Shown here: piece after piece, positions 1 to 6,753 of the stretch | How positions within the stretch are numbered: position 1 is the first letter of the stretch | Layout of the letters: each line of letters starts with the position of its first letter | Assembly (NCBI GenBank): GCA_000495735.1 | Contig: AYMD01000008.1 | Span: 192,954-243,932, forward strand | Length of the DNA: 50,979 bases | Direction of reading: 5' to 3' | From: an uncultured Acidilobus sp. JCHS | GTDB lineage: Archaea > Thermoproteota > Thermoprotei_A > Sulfolobales > Acidilobaceae | Made by a program: the position numbers and the translations under genes | Notes under the pieces: model-generated | The model's database searches: none | Told to the model about the DNA's origin: nothing | The model's input: the letters and a program-made list of their open reading frames with translations, nothing else

Positions 1-175
1 CCTGAGGGCCGTCTGAACGGGCGTCTCGCCTGGCGCTATTCTGCCTCCGGGGTAGCTATGTCGCAGGAAAACCTGTCAACTACTTACATGACTTCCTTTC
101 CAGTAGCACATGTAGTGGCTTGCCCCAGACCAGCACAAGGACTGCTGCCTCAGGCCCCCTTTCCATCGGCTGCCT
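1..175 (-). ncRNA. Candidate structured minus-strand RNA, runs off left edge
   Basis: No convincing protein is encoded here. A TATA-like element (193-203) sits about 25 nt before position 170 on the minus strand, which would start a transcript near 170. The transcript can fold extensively. Bases 148-154 pair perfectly with bases 1-7 (cctgagg/cctcagg), a short hairpin closes around 62-76 (cagg-tttt-cctg), and another forms at about 20-32 (ggcg/cgcc). A 28-codon ORF (166 down to 80) begins near the expected start and is an alternative explanation. I looked for diagnostic motifs of RNase P RNA and SRP RNA and could not match them, so the family is unassigned. The 3' end lies outside the window. 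Confidence 0.25.
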
Positions 176-192
176 AGCGTGATCCGTACGCG

Positions 193-203
193 ATAATTAT
201 AAG
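193..203. promoter_or_regulatory. Shared divergent TATA element
   Basis: The AT-rich block ataattataag reads as a TATA box on both strands. On the plus strand it lies about 40 nt before the ATG at 238. On the minus strand it lies about 25 nt before the presumed start of the left-edge transcript. The rest of the intergenic sequence is GC-rich, so this is the only obvious box. Confidence 0.5.
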
Positions 204-237
204 TGCTCCTAGTGCTGAGGATCATAGCAAAGACTCT

Positions 238-1251
238 ATGCGCCGCGCCTGCGACATATGTGGCGTCAGAGAGGCCGTAGTGTACCAGCCACATACCAAG
301 AGGGCGTTATGCCTTGAGTGCTTCGTCGAAGACGTCGTTAAGAGGGTGAAGAGGGAAGTAGAGAGGTGGTCCCTGATAGAGCCCGGGGACACCGTTTTAT
401 TGGCTCTAAGCGGGGGGAAGGACGGCTATGTGCTCCTTGAGACCATGGTCAGGATACACAAGGCCAGCAAGCTCATAGGCCTTAACATCATTGAGGGGAT
501 AAGAGGCTATAACAAGGAGGAAGACGCTAAATTTCTCTGGGAGACAGCCAGGCAGATGGGCGTTGACGTAATAGTCACCAGCGTTAAGGACTATACAGGG
601 TTAAGCGTAGATGAGATGGTTAGAGAGGCCAGGGCCAGGAGGACCAACATATCCGCCTGCACCTATTGCGGCATATCGAGGCGCAGGATAATGAACTATT
701 ACGCCAGGGAGCTTAAGGTTGACAGGCTTGCGACTGCCCATAACCTAGATGACGAGGCGCAGACCGCAGTGATAAATATCCTGAGAGGTGATTTCATCAG
801 CCTAGTAAGGCAGCACCCCCTCGCTAACATAGTTGAGGACCCTCTTTTAGTCAAGAGAATCAAGCCGCTTAGGAAGATCTACGAGTGGGAGACGGCGACC
901 TTTGCTAAGCTGCGTGGATATCACCTCCAGGAGACCGAGTGCCCGTACATCTACGAGCAGCCTACCCTAAGGGCGAAGGTTAGAAGGGCCCTCTACGCCT
1001 TTGAGGCCGAGAACCCAGGCTCCGTCCTTAACTTCCTTGAGCTGCTAGACGAGCTACTGTTACCTTATGCCAAGACCACGAAGCCCTTGACGGGGCTGGG
1101 GAGGTGTAAGGTCTGCGGCGAGCCTGTGCCGCCTGGCAGGGACTTGTGTAAGCTCTGTGAGCTCCTCACGGGCATAGGGCTTTCAAGGCCTGCCTATGCG
1201 TCCTCGCTGAAGGTCATTAGGCTAGGGGCTAAGTCATGGAGCAGTGCCTGA
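238..1251 (+). CDS. ttuA: TtuA-type tRNA 2-thiouridine synthetase (PP-loop, Fe-S)
   Basis: Adenylates a tRNA uridine and replaces O2 with sulfur. Thermophilic TtuA makes s2U54, taking sulfur from a ubiquitin-like carrier with a Gly-Gly tail. The 337-residue protein has an N-terminal zinc site (C5, C8, C25, C28), the PP-loop SGGKDG at 58-63, cysteines C141, C144 and C235 at the positions that bind the TtuA Fe-S cluster, and a C-terminal zinc site (C290, C293, C304, C307). This architecture separates it from Ncs6 and TilS. The ATG lies about 40 nt from a TATA box with gagga between them. The end overlaps the radical SAM gene by 16 nt. A candidate sulfur-carrier domain occurs in this window at 42754. 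TtuA versus a close paralogue with another target uridine is not settled by sequence alone. Confidence 0.88.
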   Translation: MRRACDICGVREAVVYQPHTKRALCLECFVEDVVKRVKREVERWSLIEPGDTVLLALSGGKDGYVLLETMVRIHKASKLIGLNIIEGIRGYNKEEDAKFLWETARQMGVDVIVTSVKDYTGLSVDEMVREARARRTNISACTYCGISRRRIMNYYARELKVDRLATAHNLDDEAQTAVINILRGDFISLVRQHPLANIVEDPLLVKRIKPLRKIYEWETATFAKLRGYHLQETECPYIYEQPTLRAKVRRALYAFEAENPGSVLNFLELLDELLLPYAKTTKPLTGLGRCKVCGEPVPPGRDLCKLCELLTGIGLSRPAYASSLKVIRLGAKSWSSA

Positions 1252-2306
1252 GGGGAGTTAAAAAGGGCCCCGTCGTCATGGGCAGGAGGCTCCTGAGGCT
1301 CAGAAGGCCCTTCCCTATGATAGGTCATATAGCATTTGGCGTCATAGAGAGGGGGACCAATGTAATACAGGTCAGGCCCTCTACGCTATGCTTCCATGAC
1401 TGCGTGTTCTGCAGCGTTGATGCAGGTCCCTCCTCCACTACCAGGAGAGCCGAGTACATAGTTGACGACGTTGAATGGCTTGCGGAATGGGTCTCGGAGG
1501 TCGCAAAGGTCAAGAGGGGAGGGTCCGAGGCCCTAATAGATGGTGTTGGGGAGCCCCTAACTAACCCGAGGATAATAGACCTGGTCAAGGCGCTGAAGTC
1601 AGCACCAGGGGTTGAGAGAGTAGCAGTGGAGACTCACGGCGGCAGCCTGTCCCTTCCTCTGCTTAAGGCGCTTGACAGGGCTGGACTTGACAGGGTGAAC
1701 CTCAGCATAGACGCTATGGACCCTGACCTAGCCAGGAAGCTCGTCAACGCGGGATGGTATGACGTGAACAAGATACTCTCGGTGGTTGAGAGGGCTCTGG
1801 CGGAGACGGACCTTGATTTCGTCTTAACGCCGGTGGTCGTGCCTGGCTACAACGAGGGTGAGCTCAAGAAGCTGATAGAGTGGGCCAAGGCTCACAGGCT
1901 GGGGGAGAGGTCAGGCTGGCCCACAGGGGTTCTCATTCAGAAGTTCGAGGCGCACAAGTTCGGAAGGAAGCCCAAGGGAGTTAGGCCCTGGTCTTGGAAG
2001 AGGTTCTATGACTTCCTTAGGTCGCTAGAGAGGGAGACAGGGTACAGGCTCCTCGTCAGGCCTGAGGAGATAGGCATTAGGAGGGCTCCTAGGCTTCAGA
2101 GGCCCTACAGGAAGGGTGACGTGTTAGAGCTTATTGTAGTTGGGGAGGGGTGGCTCCGCGGCGAGCTGCTGGCCGTTGACAGCGGCTGCTCCAGAGCGTT
2201 CTCGCTTGTTGGCGTAAGGAGGCCTATCAGCTCTGGAGCCCTTGTGAAAGGCGTAGTCAAGGAGGACGAGAATAACATATACCTCGCAAGCCCTCTCAAC
2301 GGCTAA
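1236..2306 (+). CDS. Radical SAM protein, archaeal COG2100-like
   Basis: A 356-residue radical SAM enzyme. The cluster motif is CFHDCVFC (C-x3-C-x2-C) near residues 52-59, followed by a glycine-rich strand (DGVGEPL) and a (beta/alpha)-like body. The last 65 residues form a small beta-rich tail containing GDVLELIVVGEGWLRGE, possibly a TRAM/OB-like RNA-binding module. Its gene overlaps ttuA, which suggests co-translation and possibly a role in RNA or thio-modification, but the substrate is not deducible. An alternative start is Met15 (ATG at 1278), which would remove the overlap; no good Shine-Dalgarno sequence distinguishes the two. The family assignment is from general resemblance to archaeal COG2100 proteins. 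Confidence 0.72.
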   Translation: MEQCLRGVKKGPVVMGRRLLRLRRPFPMIGHIAFGVIERGTNVIQVRPSTLCFHDCVFCSVDAGPSSTTRRAEYIVDDVEWLAEWVSEVAKVKRGGSEALIDGVGEPLTNPRIIDLVKALKSAPGVERVAVETHGGSLSLPLLKALDRAGLDRVNLSIDAMDPDLARKLVNAGWYDVNKILSVVERALAETDLDFVLTPVVVPGYNEGELKKLIEWAKAHRLGERSGWPTGVLIQKFEAHKFGRKPKGVRPWSWKRFYDFLRSLERETGYRLLVRPEEIGIRRAPRLQRPYRKGDVLELIVVGEGWLRGELLAVDSGCSRAFSLVGVRRPISSGALVKGVVKEDENNIYLASPLNG

Positions 2307-2352
2307 CCTAAAAACTAAAAGGGAGCCTAAGTCTAGGTCGTTAGGGGTCTAA

Positions 2353-2628
2353 ATGAGCTCAGGCGCTGAGCAAGGGAAGCTTCACAAGAGGCTCTACAGG
2401 ATCTACTACACGACCTATGATGAGAACCTTCATAGAAAGGTCTTAGAGGCCCTTACGTCAAGGTTTAACGTTACGCCTCGTGAGATAAAGTCGACGGTGC
2501 TTCCTGAGTTCAGGTTCTTAGAGCTCCCGCTGGAGAAGGAAGGGCTTGAGGCAGAGCTGAGGCAACTGGTGGCCGAAATCGTGAAGTCCCAGTACGTTAA
2601 GGTTGACTGGATAGACACCTCTAGCTGA
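2353..2628 (+). CDS. Small conserved-looking protein of unknown function
   Basis: A 91-residue charged protein with no recognised domain. It has a basic N-terminus (KLHKRLYRIYYTTYDENLHRK), an alpha/beta pattern in the middle and a helix rich in Glu and Leu near residues 53-75. There are no cysteines or membrane segments. It follows the radical SAM gene by 46 nt, with an A-rich run at 2308-2320 that could be a weak promoter. The stop codon coincides with the left inverted repeat of the adjacent IS200/IS605-type relic, so the C-terminus may have been set by that insertion. Codon usage matches the neighbours, which supports it being real. Confidence 0.6.
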   Translation: MSSGAEQGKLHKRLYRIYYTTYDENLHRKVLEALTSRFNVTPREIKSTVLPEFRFLELPLEKEGLEAELRQLVAEIVKSQYVKVDWIDTSS

Positions 2629-2850
2629 CGGCTCCCCGCCCTAAAGGACGGGGGCTCTGCGCCCACTGGGGCTTTTCCCCTCACCTTTCAGGTGCCCCCA
2701 CGGGCGCGGCATCACGGCTTCAGGCCCCGCCGTCAGCCTCGGGGAGGCGCAGGCTCATAGCCTGCCAAGCTCGCCCGCGCCCAACTCCACACCAAAGTTT
2801 GGGCAAAGAGCCTATAAACGTTCATATCCTCCCCGCCCTAAAGGGCGAGG
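2625..2850 (-). mobile_element. IS200/IS605-type relic: TnpB 3' end with hairpin ends
   Basis: The segment carries two copies of the hairpin ccccgccctaaagg(g/a)cg, at 2634-2651 and 2831-2850, which resembles the ends of archaeal IS200/IS605 elements. An 8-bp perfect inverted repeat (ctgacggc, 2625-2632, with gccgtcag, 2729-2736) encloses further stem-loops at 2668-2680 and 2692-2704. On the minus strand, reading toward the first hairpin, a short open frame ends AGYEPAPPRG-stop at 2733-2735, in the style of a TnpB C-terminus. The arrangement matches the TnpB tail plus the overlapping omega-RNA region of an intact element. No tnpA or full tnpB remains, so this is a solo end or a miniature derivative. 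The exact boundaries are uncertain. Confidence 0.55.
2812..2819 (+). promoter_or_regulatory. Probable ileS TATA box
   Basis: The sequence ctataaac lies about 55 nt before the ileS ATG at 2871. Transcription would start near 2840, inside the second IS605-type hairpin, giving a leader of about 30 nt that keeps the ggtga ribosome site at 2861-2865. Confidence 0.5.
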
Positions 2851-2870
2851 TCTCCAACAAGGTGAGCGCT

Positions 2871-5800
2871 ATGAAGATCGTGGGCAATGTAGCGGCCGAG
2901 GCCAATAAGGACCTTCACGAGCTAGAAGGAGAAATCCTGGAGTTCTGGGATAAGAACTCGATATATGAGAAAGTTAAGGCCAAGGCTATGAAAAGCAGCC
3001 GCAAGCTTTACTTCCTGGACGGACCGCCCTACGCTAGCGCTCCTACAATACATGTGGGAACTGCCTGGAACAAGATACTGAAAGACTCATTGCTTAGGTA
3101 TTACAGGATGGTAGGCTTTGATGTATGGGATAAGCCAGGCTTTGATACCCATGGCCTACCGATCGAGATCCTCGTCGAGAGGACCCTAGGTGTTAAGAGC
3201 AAAAAGGACATAGAGGACGTGATTGGAATCGACCGATTTGTTGAAACCTGTCGCAAGGTGGCCGAGGACAACATCAAGGGCATGACTGAGAGCTTCAGAC
3301 AACTCGGGGTCTTCATGGACTGGAAGGACCCTTACATAACCTACACCGATGACTACATAGAGGCCGGATGGCATCTAATAAAGAGGGTCCATGAGCTTGG
3401 CCTTCTCTACAGGAGCGGAAGGGTTTTACACTGGTGTCCTCGCTGCGAGACCACGCTGGCAGACTATGAAGTCTCTGAGTATGTAGACCTGGAGGACCCC
3501 TCCATTTACGTTAAGTTCAGAGTTAAGGGCCAGGAAAACACCTACCTCGTGATCTGGACCACCACGCCGTGGACGCTGCCGGCGAACGCTTTCGTTATGG
3601 CTCACCCTGACCTCAGCTATGCCATAGTGGAGGCTAACGGTGAGAGGTACATCATGGTCGAGGCCAGGGTCCCTAATGTCATGAGTGAGGCAGGGATCAG
3701 CAACTACAGGATAGTCTCCGTCGTAAGGGGCAAGGACCTAGAAGGCCTTGAGTACGAGCACCCGCTTGAAGACGTGGTCCAAGCCCAGGCTGTACTCAAA
3801 GCCTACCACCGCGTCGTCATGGCGCCCGAGGCCGTCAGCGCCGCTGAGGGAACGGGCCTCGTTCACGCAGCTCCTGGACATGGTGACGTAGACTTTGAGG
3901 TCGGCTCAAGGATAGGCGCGCCTGCCATAAGCCTTGTTGATAATCAGGGCAGGATGACAGAGCAGGCCGGTAAGTACAGGGGACTTTACTTCAGGACTGA
4001 GGCTAACGAGGCAATACTCAGGGACCTTAGGGAGCGCAACGCGTTGCTTCACGAGGGCAAAGTAGTACACAAGTACCCTGTCTGCTGGAGATGCAAGACG
4101 CCCCTCGTCCTAAGGTTGACCGACCAGTGGTTCATAGCCGTCAGTAAGGTAAAGGACAAACTGATGAGGGGGGCAGACGCTGTAGAGTGGGTGCCCTCAT
4201 GGGCCAAGAGCAGGTTGCTCTCAATACTGGCCGACGTCAAGGACTGGGTCATAAGCAGGCAAAGGTATTGGGGAATACCACTACCTATTTGGGTCTGTGA
4301 GAGCTGTGGCCACGTAGAGGTCGTGGGCAGCGTTGAGGACTTAGAAAGGCTTGGGGGCAAGAGGCCCCCGTCACTACACAGGCCGTGGGTTGACAGCGTG
4401 ACCTTAAGATGCCCTAAGTGCGGCGGAATTATGAAGAGAGTTCCAGACGTAGCCGACGTGTGGTTTGACAGCGGCATAGCGTTCTACGCTAGCCTGGGCT
4501 ATCCAAGGAGAAAGGACCTCTTCGAGAGGCTCATGCCCGTTGACCTAATACTTGAGGGCCATGACCAGCTAAGGGGCTGGTTCTTCAGCCTCCTCAGGGT
4601 TGGCGTGCTAGGGTTTGACAAGGTTCCTTACCGCAGAGTCCTCGTCCACGGCTTTGTCCTAGATGAGCAGGGCAGGGAGATGCATAAGTCCCTTGGTAAT
4701 TACGTTGCGTTTGAGGACTTGGTAGCCAAGTACCCAAGGGACGTAGTGAGGCTCTATGTGCTGAGGAACACGACGTGGGAGGACCTCAGGTTCTCCTGGC
4801 GCAACATTGAGCTTACGGCAAGGGACTTCACGATCATAAGGAACGTCTTCGCTTTCGCAAGCCTTTACATGAGCCTTGACGGCTTTGACCCCGAGGCCAT
4901 GACGCTTGAGTCCGTGGCCAGTTACCTGGAGCCTGAGGACAAATGGCTCCTCTCCAGGGTCAACAGCGCCCTAAGGGGTTATCATAGGGCCTTTGAGAGG
5001 CTGGAGGTTCACGAGGCTGCTAGGATAGTCCGGGACCTGATAGTCGAGGACATAAGTAGATGGTACATCAGGCTCATAAGGAGGAGAGTCTGGCAGGAGG
5101 AGGACACCCCCTCAAAGAGGGCTGCCTACGCTACCTTGTACTACGCGCTGAGAACGTGGCTATTAATGGCAGCTCCGCTCATGCCATTCCTAACAGAGTA
5201 CATGTACCAAGGCCTTGTCAGGCCCGCGGAAAGCGGGGCGCCTGAGAGTGTACATCTAATGAACGTGCCGTCCCCTGACGAGAAGTTCATAGACGCTGAG
5301 CTTGAAGACCGCATGAACGTTGTCAGGGAGCTCAGCGAGGCCGCTGTGGCTGCCAGGTCCAAGGCCGGCATTAAGCTGAGGAGGCCGCTGAGGACCATCT
5401 ACATAATGCCTTCAGATGAGAGTGTGCTCTCGGCCGTCAAGACGTTCGCAGAGGTCCTCAAGATTGCGACCAACGTAAAGGAGGTTAAGGTAGTAGGGCC
5501 TGAGTTCCTTGAGAACCTAAAGGTCTACAGGCTGGAGCCCAACTACAGCGTCCTCGGGCCCGACTTCAAGAAGCTCACTAAGAAGGTCGTAGAGGCCATC
5601 GGCATGAGGCAGGACGAAGTGGCGAGGGAGCTGCTAGCTAGAGGCTACTACGAGCTTGATGTTGAAGGCCAGAAGGTCAGGCTTGAGCCTAGGCACGTGA
5701 AGGTCTTGGCCGAGTACCCTGAGTGGCTTGAGGTTGAGGAGACAAGGTATGGCATCGTGGCCTTGGACAAAAGGCTAAGCGAGGAGGAGCAGGTAGAGGG

Positions 5801-6071
5801 CATAGTAAGAGAGGTGATAAGGAGGGTCCAGTTCATGAGGAAGAAGCTTTCATTACCCGTTGAAGCCTATATTGACCTCTGGGTCTCAGGTGATGATGAC
5901 ATACTTCAGGCAGTAAAGTCTAAAGAGTATTACCTGAAGAATGAGGTAAGGGCAGCAAGCGTAACCTACAGCGAGCCCCCTGCAGAGGCCTATGGTGAAG
6001 AGTGGGAGGTTGACGAGAAACGGCTGAAACTAGCGCTGAGACAAAGGGAGGGGCCGAGAGGCCTCAGCTGA
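2871..6071 (+). CDS. ileS: Isoleucyl-tRNA synthetase
   Basis: Charges tRNA-Ile and edits valine. The 1066-residue class I synthetase has the HIGH-type motif as HVGT at 61-64, the editing-domain signature TTTPWTLPAN, zinc-type cysteine pairs (CPRC, CWRC, CESC and CPKC), the catalytic stretch WFDSG, and a KMSKS-type motif written EMHKSLGN. The open frame extends upstream to 2799, but those 24 codons read through the IS605-type hairpin. I therefore start at ATG 2871, where the family-like sequence DLHELEGEILEFW begins shortly after and ggtga lies 6 nt upstream. The last codons overlap the probable start of the Cas4-like gene. Confidence 0.95.
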   Translation: MKIVGNVAAEANKDLHELEGEILEFWDKNSIYEKVKAKAMKSSRKLYFLDGPPYASAPTIHVGTAWNKILKDSLLRYYRMVGFDVWDKPGFDTHGLPIEILVERTLGVKSKKDIEDVIGIDRFVETCRKVAEDNIKGMTESFRQLGVFMDWKDPYITYTDDYIEAGWHLIKRVHELGLLYRSGRVLHWCPRCETTLADYEVSEYVDLEDPSIYVKFRVKGQENTYLVIWTTTPWTLPANAFVMAHPDLSYAIVEANGERYIMVEARVPNVMSEAGISNYRIVSVVRGKDLEGLEYEHPLEDVVQAQAVLKAYHRVVMAPEAVSAAEGTGLVHAAPGHGDVDFEVGSRIGAPAISLVDNQGRMTEQAGKYRGLYFRTEANEAILRDLRERNALLHEGKVVHKYPVCWRCKTPLVLRLTDQWFIAVSKVKDKLMRGADAVEWVPSWAKSRLLSILADVKDWVISRQRYWGIPLPIWVCESCGHVEVVGSVEDLERLGGKRPPSLHRPWVDSVTLRCPKCGGIMKRVPDVADVWFDSGIAFYASLGYPRRKDLFERLMPVDLILEGHDQLRGWFFSLLRVGVLGFDKVPYRRVLVHGFVLDEQGREMHKSLGNYVAFEDLVAKYPRDVVRLYVLRNTTWEDLRFSWRNIELTARDFTIIRNVFAFASLYMSLDGFDPEAMTLESVASYLEPEDKWLLSRVNSALRGYHRAFERLEVHEAARIVRDLIVEDISRWYIRLIRRRVWQEEDTPSKRAAYATLYYALRTWLLMAAPLMPFLTEYMYQGLVRPAESGAPESVHLMNVPSPDEKFIDAELEDRMNVVRELSEAAVAARSKAGIKLRRPLRTIYIMPSDESVLSAVKTFAEVLKIATNVKEVKVVGPEFLENLKVYRLEPNYSVLGPDFKKLTKKVVEAIGMRQDEVARELLARGYYELDVEGQKVRLEPRHVKVLAEYPEWLEVEETRYGIVALDKRLSEEEQVEGIVREVIRRVQFMRKKLSLPVEAYIDLWVSGDDDILQAVKSKEYYLKNEVRAASVTYSEPPAEAYGEEWEVDEKRLKLALRQREGPRGLS

Positions 6072-6712
6072 GGATACACCCTAGCGAAATCCACACTTAC
6101 GTGTACTGCCCAAGGATGAGCTTCTTTGAGCTTTACTTAGGAAGGCCCAGAGGTCTAAGCGAGAGGCTTAGGCTTGCGCTGGGCAGGCTCTTTCACGTCC
6201 TCTTTATCATCCCTGACCTAATCAGGGGAGCCAGCAGGGAGAGCCCTATGTTAGTCGAGGTGGCCGACGGCGTAGTCCTCAGCGGCAGAGCAGACGCCAT
6301 GATTGTCAGAGGTGACGAGGTACAGATCGTAGAGAGGAAAAGCAGCAAGGCACCCAGGAGGGGCGCCTGGGTAAGCGACATACTGCAGGCCTCTGCCTAC
6401 GGCTTTATGTTGATTAGAAGGGGGAGAGCGAACAGGGTCTTAATTGAGATAAGGTACCCAACAGCTTCAAGGCTCTTTGAGCTTGACGAGGGCCTCTCCT
6501 CCATGCTGTTAAGGGCCATAGATGACCTGATTCTCGTCAAGAGGCATGGAATTGTTCCAATGGCTAAAAGGGGGTCAAGATGCCTCAAGTGCCCCTTTAA
6601 GGACATCTGCTACGAGCTTGATAAAGAGCTGGCAGTAGAAGAGGGCGAGGTTGTAGAGCCAGGCCAATGGCTTGCAGACGTCAACGTGCTTGAGCAAGGA
6701 GCTCAGGATTAA
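6068..6712 (+). CDS. Cas4-like PD-(D/E)XK nuclease with Fe-S cysteines
   Basis: A stand-alone RecB/Cas4-family exonuclease. It shows an N-terminal cysteine in YVYCPR, nuclease motifs GRADAMI, EIVERK-like (VERKSSK) and QASAYG, and a C-terminal CLKCPFKDIC triad, together the four cysteines of a Cas4 Fe-S cluster. No cas genes or repeats lie nearby, so a DNA repair role is at least as likely as CRISPR adaptation. The first ordinary start is GTG 6101, but that would remove LRIHPSEIHTYVY, which matches the usual Cas4 N-terminus. The frame is open to 6014 without ATG, GTG or TTG. CTG at 6068, overlapping the ileS stop and preceded by gagagg at 6056-6061, is my preferred start. Confidence 0.8.
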   Translation: MRIHPSEIHTYVYCPRMSFFELYLGRPRGLSERLRLALGRLFHVLFIIPDLIRGASRESPMLVEVADGVVLSGRADAMIVRGDEVQIVERKSSKAPRRGAWVSDILQASAYGFMLIRRGRANRVLIEIRYPTASRLFELDEGLSSMLLRAIDDLILVKRHGIVPMAKRGSRCLKCPFKDICYELDKELAVEEGEVVEPGQWLADVNVLEQGAQD

Positions 6713-6718
6713 TTTTAA
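6709..6718 (+). promoter_or_regulatory. Probable argS TATA box
   Basis: The sequence ttaattttaa overlaps the end of the Cas4-like gene and lies about 40 nt before the TTG start of argS. It gives argS its own promoter in addition to any read-through from ileS. Confidence 0.45.
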
Positions 6719-6753
6719 GGTCCGGAACCTCAGCTACTTGGAGGCTAAAGGCC

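Noticed and set aside
80-166. 28-codon minus-strand ORF near the left edge
   Set aside because: It begins where a leaderless mRNA could start, but it is short and has no recognisable sequence. A structured RNA explains the paired segments at least as well.
1-180. tRNA, SRP RNA or RNase P RNA at the left edge
   Set aside because: A GTTCAGA segment looked like a T-loop, but the arms do not form a tRNA, and the SRP helix 8 and RNase P core motifs could not be matched.
2799-2870. N-terminal extension of IleRS from ATG 2799
   Set aside because: These codons run through the IS605-type hairpin and have no family resemblance. ATG 2871 has a ribosome site and gives the normal start.
6068-6712. CRISPR-Cas locus suggested by the Cas4-like gene
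   Set aside because: I found no regularly spaced repeats and no other cas genes in the window.
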